64,000 nt of DNA from Nitrosomonas ureae (GTDB lineage Bacteria; Pseudomonadota; Gammaproteobacteria; Burkholderiales; Nitrosomonadaceae): NCBI RefSeq assembly GCF_900206265.1, contig NZ_LT907782.1:62001-126000 (forward strand), given 5' to 3'. Positions 56,484-64,000 of this stretch are shown piece after piece (the first letter of the stretch is position 1; each line of letters starts with the position of its first letter). The notes beneath the pieces are model-generated. The model worked only from the letters and a program-made list of their open reading frames with translations, did not search any database and had not been told where the DNA came from. A program made the translations under genes and the position numbers.

Positions 56484-57344
56484 ATGGAAAAAAGTGCAAT
56501 ATTAGGTGTATTGGCAGCCGAAGTAGAACAAGGGCGATTGATTTTTCCGACATCTGCTACGGCGGCGATCAAGGTCAAGGAAAAATTGGAAGATCCCGAT
56601 TGTAGTATGGATTCTATGGCACGATTGATCCAAGCTGAGCCGCTGCTATCGACAAAAGTGGTTGCAATAGCCAATTCCCCTGTATTTAATCGCTCAGGCA
56701 GGAAAATTACCGACGTACGCTCAGCAGTTACATTAATCGGTATGCGAACGGTGCGAAATTTGGCAACAGCTGTGGTGGTACAGCAGCTGGTAGGGCCGCT
56801 GGCTAAAAGCGAGCAGGTTGCCCAGCTGTGGAAACATTCCGCTTATGTGGCTGCTCTGGCCCAAGTTATCGCACGCCGAATCACCCAGCAAGATCCTGAA
56901 ACAGCCCTGTTCGCCGGAATGATTCATGAAATTAGCTGGTTTTACCTATTGGCTCGGGAGAAGTATTATCCAGGATTAATTGATGAAAGCATGGCGAGTT
57001 CATGGAGCAATGACGAAGAATTGGAGGACGATGGTGAACTCAATTGTGAAATTATCATCGGTACTGCCGTCTTAAAAGCACTTTCAGTTCCGGATCTGGT
57101 ATTGGAAAATATTATTTATCTATGGCAAGGGTACTTAACATTTCCACCCAGCTCGCTCGGCGATACACTGTTAATTGCCAATCAACTGGCTCCGGTCAAA
57201 TCTCCTTTTACTTTGCCCTCTGATCAGAGATATAGCGATGTCCCCGTTAACATTAATTTGTTGATCGATGATACAACACTGGGCGAAATATTAAAGGATT
57301 CGGAAGATGAAGTGCGATTATTGACGGAGGCTTTATGTGCATGA
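56484..57344 (+). CDS. HDOD-domain signalling protein
   Basis: The 286-residue protein has an HDOD domain (about 15-215): IFPTSATAAIKVKEKLEDP, LLSTKVVAIANSPVFN, VTLIGMRTVRNLATA, LFAGMIHEISWFYLL. HDOD proteins are non-catalytic relatives of HD phosphohydrolases linked to signalling and motility control. No other domain is evident. It is transcribed divergently from proA. Confidence 0.88.
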   Translation: MEKSAILGVLAAEVEQGRLIFPTSATAAIKVKEKLEDPDCSMDSMARLIQAEPLLSTKVVAIANSPVFNRSGRKITDVRSAVTLIGMRTVRNLATAVVVQQLVGPLAKSEQVAQLWKHSAYVAALAQVIARRITQQDPETALFAGMIHEISWFYLLAREKYYPGLIDESMASSWSNDEELEDDGELNCEIIIGTAVLKALSVPDLVLENIIYLWQGYLTFPPSSLGDTLLIANQLAPVKSPFTLPSDQRYSDVPVNINLLIDDTTLGEILKDSEDEVRLLTEALCA

Positions 57345-57958
57345 TCTGGTCCCGATGAATATAAAATCTATTGCTTAAACTGCTTTGATCAGGGATGCTC
57401 AGGAAATTATCATCACGCATGAAGAATGGATGTCTTCGTATCAATTGATACGGATGAAATCTGATAACGTACGGTGATTGCAGCAGCTATTGCCAATATC
57501 GGTACCTCTAGGTCGATCAGAATAAATAAAATCTACGGTTAATTTCCACTGGCGACGATTGGTCATTTGCCACCTCATTAAAACAACGGAACATCCTGAC
57601 CATCAATAGTAATCTTTACTATTACGGTATAACCTGCCATCAAAATATACTCTATACAAAGTGAAGGTTGTCGAACAGTGGATTTCGTATTCAAAAAGAT
57701 TATCCGCTGTTTTTAGATATCAACCATCAGTTAGGAAGGAATTGTATATCTTACTGATTACATTTATATAGTCTTGTGGGAGCGGTACGAATGTACTATG
57801 CGGGGTTGTGCAGGCATAGTAAGAAATGAGTAGGAATTTCCTATAGATACAATCAAATAATGAACCTAGAATGCCACCTGTATTGAATTAAAACCTAAGT
57901 AAGTCCAAGGCGGTTGGTTTTTTAATATTTTTCTTTATTTACTCTATCGGAGATTCAA
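57345..57958 (+). other. Intergenic region upstream of the PEP-CTERM gene
   Basis: 614 bp without a gene. It ends with CGGAGATTCAA before the PEP-CTERM start. I looked for a sigma-54 site (TGGCAC-N5-TTGC), common upstream of PEP-CTERM genes, and did not see one. Confidence 0.45.
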
Positions 57959-58486
57959 ATGAGAAACAGTTTTAGACTGAAATTATTAACAGCTGCAATT
58001 CTGATGGTCAGTGGTGTTACTCACGCAGCGCCGACTGTTATGGGCAATTGGGGTGTTCACGATGATCCTGTCGAGCATGCGAGTGTATTGCTAGGAGCTG
58101 GTGCCGGATCGTTTGATCATGTGTTTACATTTAACTTAGCTAATTGGAATGGCCTAGTGTCTATCGCGGTTACCAATGATTTCGGAAAATTTAATGTTAA
58201 TGGCTCCTCTTTGCAGTTATGGAAAGAAACCAGTGTTGATGGCGACTACACTAATGACATCTCTTTAGGTTCATTTGCATTTGATTCTTCATCGGTGGGA
58301 ATGGATTTTGGCAATCTGGGACCCGGTAATTATTATTATGAAATTACAGGTACTGTACTGGGCCTAAAGGGAGGGTCTTACACAGTGGATTCTTACATCT
58401 CTCCAGTTCCGGAACCGGAAACCTATGCAATGTTATTGGTTGGGTTAGGGATGATTGGTTTTTCTATGCGTCGCCGACCAATTTAG
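57959..58486 (+). CDS. PEP-CTERM sorting-domain protein (FxDxF-like)
   Basis: The 175-residue exported protein has a signal peptide ending THAA. A beta-rich domain follows, with FDHVFTFNLANWNG (an FxDxF-type segment). A canonical C-terminal sorting signal follows: PVPEPETYAMLLVGLGMIGF then RRR. It should be recognised and anchored or released by exosortase B (20625-21515), probably with exopolysaccharide. It lies 36 kb from xrtB. Its domain is typical of FxDxF-PEP proteins, whose function is not known. Confidence 0.9.
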   Translation: MRNSFRLKLLTAAILMVSGVTHAAPTVMGNWGVHDDPVEHASVLLGAGAGSFDHVFTFNLANWNGLVSIAVTNDFGKFNVNGSSLQLWKETSVDGDYTNDISLGSFAFDSSSVGMDFGNLGPGNYYYEITGTVLGLKGGSYTVDSYISPVPEPETYAMLLVGLGMIGFSMRRRPI

Positions 58487-58526
58487 AACAGATAATAATA
58501 ATAAAATTCTGAGTAGTGATCTTAAG

Positions 58527-58556
58527 CCACAGGGGAGATTCTTCTGTGGTTTTTTA
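58527..58556 (+). terminator. Rho-independent terminator after the PEP-CTERM gene
   Basis: A CCACAG/CTGTGG 6-bp stem with an 11-base loop is followed by TTTTTT, 40 bp after the stop codon. Confidence 0.7.
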
Positions 58557-58722
58557 TTGATTTGGAGAGTAATAAAGCAACATTGGTCTCATGCGATCAG
58601 CTGATATCAATGCAATTGCCAAAGCACTAGAACATAATCGTGGAGGCGCTCGTAATAGGTAGCAAACTCTTGTTGACTTCGCCCTCATTTATGAAGTGGA
58701 GTTTTTCTTTTTATGAATGAAG

Positions 58723-59106
58723 CTACTGCATAGAATGCAAGCCGATCATATTGCCTTCAGTGTCACGAAGCAGAGCAATAAAGCCGTATTGTCCAATGGA
58801 CATCTTTTCGCGTACAAGGTACCCATCCATAGCGGTTGCGCGATTGGCTTCAACAGCACAATCCGTGCATGTAAAATAGACGAGCACGCCGTTACCCCCT
58901 CCCGGGCCATTTTCCATTTTGACCAACGCTCCGGATGCGCCTGCCTGGTCACTTTTCATTGGAAAACTCCATAACTCAATTTCCATTTCTGCAGGAGCGT
59001 TTAAACGTTCCAGCTTTATTTGGAATACTGATTCATAAAAATATCTGGCCCGATCCATATCCTGCACATAAATTTCAAACCAGCCAACAGGATTATTCAT
59101 CTTCAT
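58723..59106 (-). CDS. VOC (glyoxalase/bleomycin-resistance fold) family protein
   Basis: The 127-residue protein has the VOC beta-alpha-beta repeats (VGWFEIYVQDMDRARYFYESV and GNGVLVYFTCTDCAVEANR, ending LRDTEGNMIGLHSMQ). Metal ligands near the usual positions include the last His. The specific substrate cannot be assigned. Confidence 0.87.
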   Translation of the reverse strand: MKMNNPVGWFEIYVQDMDRARYFYESVFQIKLERLNAPAEMEIELWSFPMKSDQAGASGALVKMENGPGGGNGVLVYFTCTDCAVEANRATAMDGYLVREKMSIGQYGFIALLRDTEGNMIGLHSMQ

Positions 59107-59146
59107 TTCTCCTCAAGTAAATTAAAGCTCCGGCGTTTAACCCATT

Positions 59147-61699
59147 TTACAACCATACCATCAGACCCATTTCCAAAGGATGGGAGAGTAATGAATGATA
59201 AGGATAAATACGGATGAAATATTCCTGCTTGCCGCATAATTCCGGAATCAGTTTAAGTTCGAACGAATGCTCGTGCGAATCCTGAGTGCCGGTGAATTCA
59301 AATTTGAAGTGCTTGAAATTACATAGCTTGGTGGTTTTAAACTGTCGGCATATCAACAGCTCAATGACGACGTCTTCCGGGGATAGGCCGTTCAGATTTG
59401 CGGCCACCTTGAAATCCAATGCTTCATTAAAATGAATTCGTTCACAGGGCGTGTCCAATCGGCGTAATGTAACCCCTTGCCATGCATGCTTTATTTTTGT
59501 TTTCCATGCGGCTACATCCTTTGCCGCGGCAAAGTCGTTCGCTGCATATAACATACCTTTCCTACTGGCAGAGCGATAGAATTTTGTCACATATTCATCG
59601 ACCATGCGGGTGGCATTGTAACGCGGTAGTAGGGATATCATTGAATGCTTGGCCATTTTTACCCAATTGGGCGAATAGCCAAGTTTGCCATAATCGTAAT
59701 ACAATGGAATGACCTGATCCTGCAAAATTTCATACAGTGCACGGCCTTCTTCTTGATCGCGCAACGTTCCTTCCATATCCTCCGGACCGGGTTTGATCGC
59801 CCAGCCATTTTTACCGTCGTAGCCTTCTCCCCACCAGCCATCCAGTACGCTTAGATTGATTGCGCCATTGATACCGGCTTTCATGCCAGAAGTGCCACTT
59901 GCTTCCAGAGGGTAGATCGGATTATTAAGCCAGACATCGACGCCTGCAACTAAGCGTCGGGCAAGCCGTAAATCATACCCTTCGATTAATAAAAGTCGCC
60001 CTTCAAATTCAGGAAGGCTTGCAATTTGACTGATGCGCCGGATCAAATCCTGTCCTGGAACATCAGCAGGATGGGCTTTTCCGGCAAAAAGAAGCAATAC
60101 GGGGCGGTCCTGATCGAAAATGATATTTCGTAACCAATCGAGATTATCAAATAACAATGCAGCGCGTTTATAAGTAGCGAAACGACGTGCGAAGCCCAAT
60201 GTAAGAATGTTCGGATTGATGGGATCAACAAATTTTAGCAGCCGGTCGAGATGTGCTTCAGAGCCGCGGTTCCTGCTATTCTGTTCACTGATGCGAGAAC
60301 GAATGCCATAAAACATTTGTGATTTTAATGATTGCCGTACACTCCAGAACAAATGATCCGGTATCGCATCAATGCTTGACCAATAATCGATATCGCACAT
60401 TTTGTTACGCCATTCATGACCCAAGTATCGATCAAACAAATCGGACCATTCCTGCGCCAGGAAAGTGGGAACATGAACGCCATTGGTGATATAGGAGATC
60501 GGGTTTTCTTCCGGTTCGATTTGTGGCCATAAACCCCGGCAAATATTCGCGGAAACATTGCCGTGTATTTTGCTGACACCATTATGGGTACGTGAGCCAT
60601 GGATTGCCAGCGCGGTCATGTTAAAATCTGGGCTCCCTGGCGCATGTCCGAGTGCCAAGAATTCTTCGCGTGTAATATTCAGGTTACGATAAAAGCTGTC
60701 AAAATAGGTTTGCATGAGATTCGTATCGAAATGATCATGTCCTGCAGGAACTGCAGTATGTGTTGTGAAAACCGTATTGACCGCTACACTTTCCAAGGCA
60801 CTTGCAAAATTGAGTCCTTGCTGTACTAAAGCGTGAATGCGCTCCAGAATCATAAAGGCAGCGTGACCTTCATTGATATGCCATATGGTGGGCTTAATGC
60901 CGAGGGCCTGCAAGGCCCGTACTCCGCCCATACCCAGAATAATTTCTTGTTCTATGCGCATGACTTTGTCGCCGCCATAGAGGTTGTGGGTGATGTAACG
61001 GTCTTGTGGAGAATTTTCCAGTAAATCGGCATCCAGCAAAAACAATGTGACATGGCCGATTTTTGCCTGCCATACTTTTATAGTGATATCACGCTGCGGG
61101 AGGGGAACTATAATTTGCAAACTTGAGCCATCCTCGCGTAGCACCGGCGTAACAGGCAAATCATCAAAGTCCGAAATGGTATAAGCAACTTGTTGATTAC
61201 CTAGGCTATCGATGGTTTGAGAAAAATATCCCTGGCGATAAAGTAAACCAATTGCCACAAAGGGAAGGTGCAAATCACTGGCCGCCTTACAATGGTCACC
61301 TGCCAGGATGCCCAGACCGCCTGAATAAATGGGCAAGCTTTCGTGAAAGCCAAATTCAAAACAGAAATAGGCGATCTGATCTTGTGCATTCAGCTCTTCG
61401 TTAATCGGGACGGCAGAAGCGTCGTGGTAGGAATCGTATGTGGATAGGATGCTGTTATAAGTGGCAAGAAAAACACGATCTTTCGTGGCTTTTATCAGTA
61501 CCGATTCATCCACGCGTTTTAAAAATGCTTTGGGATTATGCCCGACCGCTTCCCATAAATGGGGGTCAAGGCGGGAAAACATGGCGCGTGTAGCACGATC
61601 CCAGCTGTACCAAAGATTGTTGGCCAATTCCTCCAATCGTTTAAGACGATTCGGTATTTTAGGATTGACGGTAATAGTGAAAGCGGTACGCGTAAACAT
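59147..61699 (-). CDS. glgP: Alpha-glucan phosphorylase
   Basis: An 850-residue GT35 phosphorylase that releases glucose 1-phosphate from glycogen-like glucans. It has the DUF3417-type N-terminal region (NRLKRLEELANNLWYSWDRA), HINEGHAAFMILER, and the pyridoxal-phosphate site with Lys in GTSGMKAGINGAINLS followed by LDGWWGEGYDG. This is the archaeal/bacterial short-glucan subtype rather than the E. coli MalP type. Glucokinase lies 82 bp upstream on the same strand; the two could form a glycogen-use unit. Confidence 0.93.
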   Translation of the reverse strand: MFTRTAFTITVNPKIPNRLKRLEELANNLWYSWDRATRAMFSRLDPHLWEAVGHNPKAFLKRVDESVLIKATKDRVFLATYNSILSTYDSYHDASAVPINEELNAQDQIAYFCFEFGFHESLPIYSGGLGILAGDHCKAASDLHLPFVAIGLLYRQGYFSQTIDSLGNQQVAYTISDFDDLPVTPVLREDGSSLQIIVPLPQRDITIKVWQAKIGHVTLFLLDADLLENSPQDRYITHNLYGGDKVMRIEQEIILGMGGVRALQALGIKPTIWHINEGHAAFMILERIHALVQQGLNFASALESVAVNTVFTTHTAVPAGHDHFDTNLMQTYFDSFYRNLNITREEFLALGHAPGSPDFNMTALAIHGSRTHNGVSKIHGNVSANICRGLWPQIEPEENPISYITNGVHVPTFLAQEWSDLFDRYLGHEWRNKMCDIDYWSSIDAIPDHLFWSVRQSLKSQMFYGIRSRISEQNSRNRGSEAHLDRLLKFVDPINPNILTLGFARRFATYKRAALLFDNLDWLRNIIFDQDRPVLLLFAGKAHPADVPGQDLIRRISQIASLPEFEGRLLLIEGYDLRLARRLVAGVDVWLNNPIYPLEASGTSGMKAGINGAINLSVLDGWWGEGYDGKNGWAIKPGPEDMEGTLRDQEEGRALYEILQDQVIPLYYDYGKLGYSPNWVKMAKHSMISLLPRYNATRMVDEYVTKFYRSASRKGMLYAANDFAAAKDVAAWKTKIKHAWQGVTLRRLDTPCERIHFNEALDFKVAANLNGLSPEDVVIELLICRQFKTTKLCNFKHFKFEFTGTQDSHEHSFELKLIPELCGKQEYFIRIYPYHSLLSHPLEMGLMVWL

Positions 61700-61781
61700 T
61701 CGTATTCTCCTTAATAAGAATTATCTTGGTATTGATTCGAAGAGTAAGGTAATCAGGATTAAACCTGAAATAGTCAAATTT

Positions 61782-62780
61782 TCAACTTTGACTATTAAGT
61801 AAATGATGTGCCTCCTGTTTTGCACCGAGCAAGCTGACTTCAGGATTAGTAATTATATACACAGGGAATTCGCGCATTAATTCAGAAAATCTTCCTTTGG
61901 CATGGAACGCCCGCATAAAGCCGCCAAGCTTTAGAATATTGAGAATCCTGGGCGCGATGCCGCCAGCAATATATACGCCGCCTCGCGTGAGTCCTGTCAA
62001 AGCCAGATTGCCCGCATAGGCGCCATAGATATCGGCAAATATATTGATGGATTTTATCGCGATTGGATGTTGGTGGGTAAGTGCAAGTGTCGTAATTGTG
62101 GCGCCGCTATCCTCTTCCAGGTGGATAGGTGCAAGGTTTGAGGCTGTTGTAGAGTTCATTTGCAGGAATTTGAAAATATTGGTTAATCCGGATCCTGAAA
62201 GCAATCGCTCTACGGACACATGGCCGAATTTGTTGTGGAGTGTTTCCAGTAACTGAATTTGTAGCGTGCTGGTTGGAGCAAAATCCATATGACCCGCCTC
62301 GGTAGGCACTGCAAAATAACGGTCTTCAAACCAAGTGAGCCAGGCGACACCCATGCCGGTACCTGCACCGAGTACCACGCGCATTGAGTGTGTCAGCGAT
62401 TTTCCAGCCTGCAGTATTGCCACATCGTCAGGCGACAAGCTTTCAATACCTAAAGCAGCTGCTTCAAAATCGTTAATCAGTTTGACAGCAGGAATTGAAA
62501 ATTCGGTAGAGAGGGTGCTACTGTTGATTTGCCAAGGTAAGTTGGTTAGTTTTGCCTGTTGCGTAACAACGGGGCCTGCGACCGCAAAGCATGCCGCAAG
62601 GGGGCGATCGGTACCTCGGGTTCGGTTCAGAAAATCTTGGAAAATTTCGGAGAAAGTTGCAAAATTGTGATTGTCATAACGGTGTGTGAATAATGCTCGC
62701 ACCTTACCATTACTTATTTCTGCTGATTGCAGAATGGTTTTGGTGCCGCCGATATCTCCACAGACGAATTGCTTATTCAA
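61782..62780 (-). CDS. glk: Glucokinase
   Basis: The 332-residue ROK/Glk-type enzyme has the phosphate loop GDIGGTKTIL, LINDFEAAALGIE, the second phosphate site VLGAGTGMGVAWL, PTEAGHMDFAP, and GGVYIAGGIAPRIL. It phosphorylates glucose with ATP, feeding the Entner-Doudoroff or glycolytic routes, and complements GlgP downstream. Confidence 0.93.
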   Translation of the reverse strand: MNKQFVCGDIGGTKTILQSAEISNGKVRALFTHRYDNHNFATFSEIFQDFLNRTRGTDRPLAACFAVAGPVVTQQAKLTNLPWQINSSTLSTEFSIPAVKLINDFEAAALGIESLSPDDVAILQAGKSLTHSMRVVLGAGTGMGVAWLTWFEDRYFAVPTEAGHMDFAPTSTLQIQLLETLHNKFGHVSVERLLSGSGLTNIFKFLQMNSTTASNLAPIHLEEDSGATITTLALTHQHPIAIKSINIFADIYGAYAGNLALTGLTRGGVYIAGGIAPRILNILKLGGFMRAFHAKGRFSELMREFPVYIITNPEVSLLGAKQEAHHLLNSQS

Positions 62781-62965
62781 GTGTTGTTTATTTGGAAATT
62801 AATCAGAAATATTATTGTGAGACTGATAAACGACTTTAACAAAACCAACGAGCAGTATACCTTGAACGGGTAGTATACATTGATCTACATGTTTTCATTG
62901 CCTCTCGCGTTAATTGACATACAATGGGCTATTCAATGATTAATTCTGGTATTGCATAATTCAAA

Positions 62966-64000
62966 ATGACTGAACCGTTGATTATTGCCAAAATCGGCAG
63001 TGCCGAGTTAGAACTTTTGCCTGAAATGTCCACTCGGCACGGTTGTATCACGGGTGCGACGGGGACGGGCAAGACGGTGACCTTGCAGAAACTGGCAGAA
63101 AGTTTTTCGGGTATCGGTGTGCCGGTATTTATGGCCGATGTCAAAGGCGATTTAACAGGCATTAGCAAACCCGGTTCGCTGACAGATAAAATAAAAAACC
63201 GTCTGAGTATGATGCAGATGCATATTCCTGAATGGAAAGGGTTTCCAGTTACCTTGTGGGATGTGTTACAAGAAAACGGGCATCCGCTGCGTGCAACCAT
63301 TTCCGACATGGGGCCGTTGTTGCTGGCTCGTCTGCTGAATCTCAATGAAACACAGGAAGGTGTGATAACGCTGGTTTTCAAGGTGGCGGATGATTATGGA
63401 TTATTACTGCTCGATCTCAAAGACTTGCGGGCATTGCTGCAATTTGTCGGTGATAATGCTGATAGATTTAAAACTCAATATGGCAGCGTTTCCTCGGCAT
63501 CGATTGGTGCCATCCAGCGTGGTTTGTTACAGATAGAAGAACAAGGCGGGGACCAATTTTTCGGTGAACCCATGTTGAATATTGAGGATTTGCTGCAAAC
63601 TATCGATGGCAAAGGTGTCATTAATATTCTGGCTGCTGATAAGCTATTAAACTTCCCGCGATTGTATAGTACCTTTTTGCTATGGATGCTATCCGAGTTA
63701 TACGAGAATTTGCCGGAAATCGGGGATCGTGATAAACCTAAACTGGTATTCTTTTTCGATGAAGCGCATTTGCTGTTTAGCACAGCATCCCCTGCCTTGC
63801 TGGAAAAAATCGAACAGGTTGTCAGGTTGATACGTTCCAAAGGTGTCGGGGTTTACTTTGTAACGCAAAATCCATTTGATATTCCGCAGAAGGTATTAGC
63901 CCAGTTGGGTAACCGGATTCAGCATGCGTTACGCGCATTTACGCCGCGTGATCAAAAAGCTGTGAATTCTGTTGCTGAAACTATGCGCCCCAATCCGGAG
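62966..64000 (+). CDS. HerA/DUF853-family ATPase (partial, runs off the window)
   Basis: The ATG at 62966 opens a frame that stays open for 345 codons to the window end. It begins [18 protein letters not shown], has Walker A in [29 protein letters not shown] just after it, and Walker B in [12 protein letters not shown], as in the DUF853/YjgR-like HerA ATPases. A C-terminal third would be expected beyond 64000. It is transcribed divergently from glk. Confidence 0.9.
   Translation, partial: MTEPLIIAKIGSAELELLPEMSTRHGCITGATGTGKTVTLQKLAESFSGIGVPVFMADVKGDLTGISKPGSLTDKIKNRLSMMQMHIPEWKGFPVTLWDVLQENGHPLRATISDMGPLLLARLLNLNETQEGVITLVFKVADDYGLLLLDLKDLRALLQFVGDNADRFKTQYGSVSSASIGAIQRGLLQIEEQGGDQFFGEPMLNIEDLLQTIDGKGVINILAADKLLNFPRLYSTFLLWMLSELYENLPEIGDRDKPKLVFFFDEAHLLFSTASPALLEKIEQVVRLIRSKGVGVYFVTQNPFDIPQKVLAQLGNRIQHALRAFTPRDQKAVNSVAETMRPNPE

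Noticed and set aside
57345-57958. Sigma-54 promoter upstream of the PEP-CTERM gene
   Set aside because: No TGGCAC-N5-TTGC-like pair could be found by eye.

Overview
The window looks like a chromosome segment of a betaproteobacterium close to Nitrosomonas. This is inferred from gene content: an EpsDEFG/exosortase-B exopolysaccharide locus, a PEP-CTERM cargo protein, a retropepsin/transglutaminase/ATP-grasp trio, and a heavy load of small insertion sequences. No gene in the window is diagnostic for ammonia oxidation, so genus is an inference. No tRNA, rRNA or CRISPR array was seen.

Layout. 1-2676: a 108-bp hairpin repeat and comEC. 2727-4609 (minus): a receiver-only regulator and a six-TM histidine kinase. 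4931-5375: a short IS200/IS605 element. 5476-6330: hslO (Hsp33) lacking two of its four zinc cysteines. 6702-6900: an IS5 deletion derivative. 6968-10972: a four-gene phosphorelay whose NarL-type output regulator carries an in-frame TGA. 11133-13562: an IS5 element split by an IS3-family (IS407-group) element. 13682-14291: rpmE and a cupin gene. 14417-15768: a second 108-bp repeat and a second IS407-type copy.

16297-37473 is the centre of interest, an exopolysaccharide locus: epsD, epsE, a third 108-bp repeat, epsF, epsG, xrtB, a decayed IS1595 transposase, epsI, an O-antigen ligase/polymerase-like protein, two sulfotransferases, a secreted glycosidase-like protein, a third sulfotransferase, an IS5 remnant split by a third IS407-type copy, then a GT4 glycosyltransferase, a Wzx-like flippase, a second GT4, a WecG/TagA-type transferase and a fourth sulfotransferase. 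EpsD/E/F/G and the flippase/polymerase would assemble and export a polymer. Four sulfotransferases suggest that the polymer is sulfated. XrtB and EpsI would process PEP-CTERM proteins, one of which is encoded at 57959-58486.

37531-64000 is mostly housekeeping: a CBS protein, dacB (PBP4), a lipoprotein, sucCD, a Gly/Asp/His-rich secreted protein, small hypotheticals, a VIT-family transporter, a two-receiver diguanylate cyclase, the protease/transglutaminase/ligase trio, lpdA with its own lipoyl domain, proA, an HDOD protein, the PEP-CTERM protein, a VOC protein, glgP and glk (glycogen breakdown and glucose phosphorylation), and the start of a HerA/DUF853 ATPase that runs off the window.

Main observations: (i) a putative sulfated exopolysaccharide pathway tied to exosortase B; (ii) three identical copies of a 108-bp three-hairpin element whose ends match the IS200 copy; (iii) three near-identical 1204-bp IS407-type copies, two of them nested in IS5 elements with intact target duplications and two forming an inverted pair around half of the polysaccharide locus; (iv) several recently damaged or degenerate genes (response regulator, Hsp33 switch, EpsG nucleotide site).
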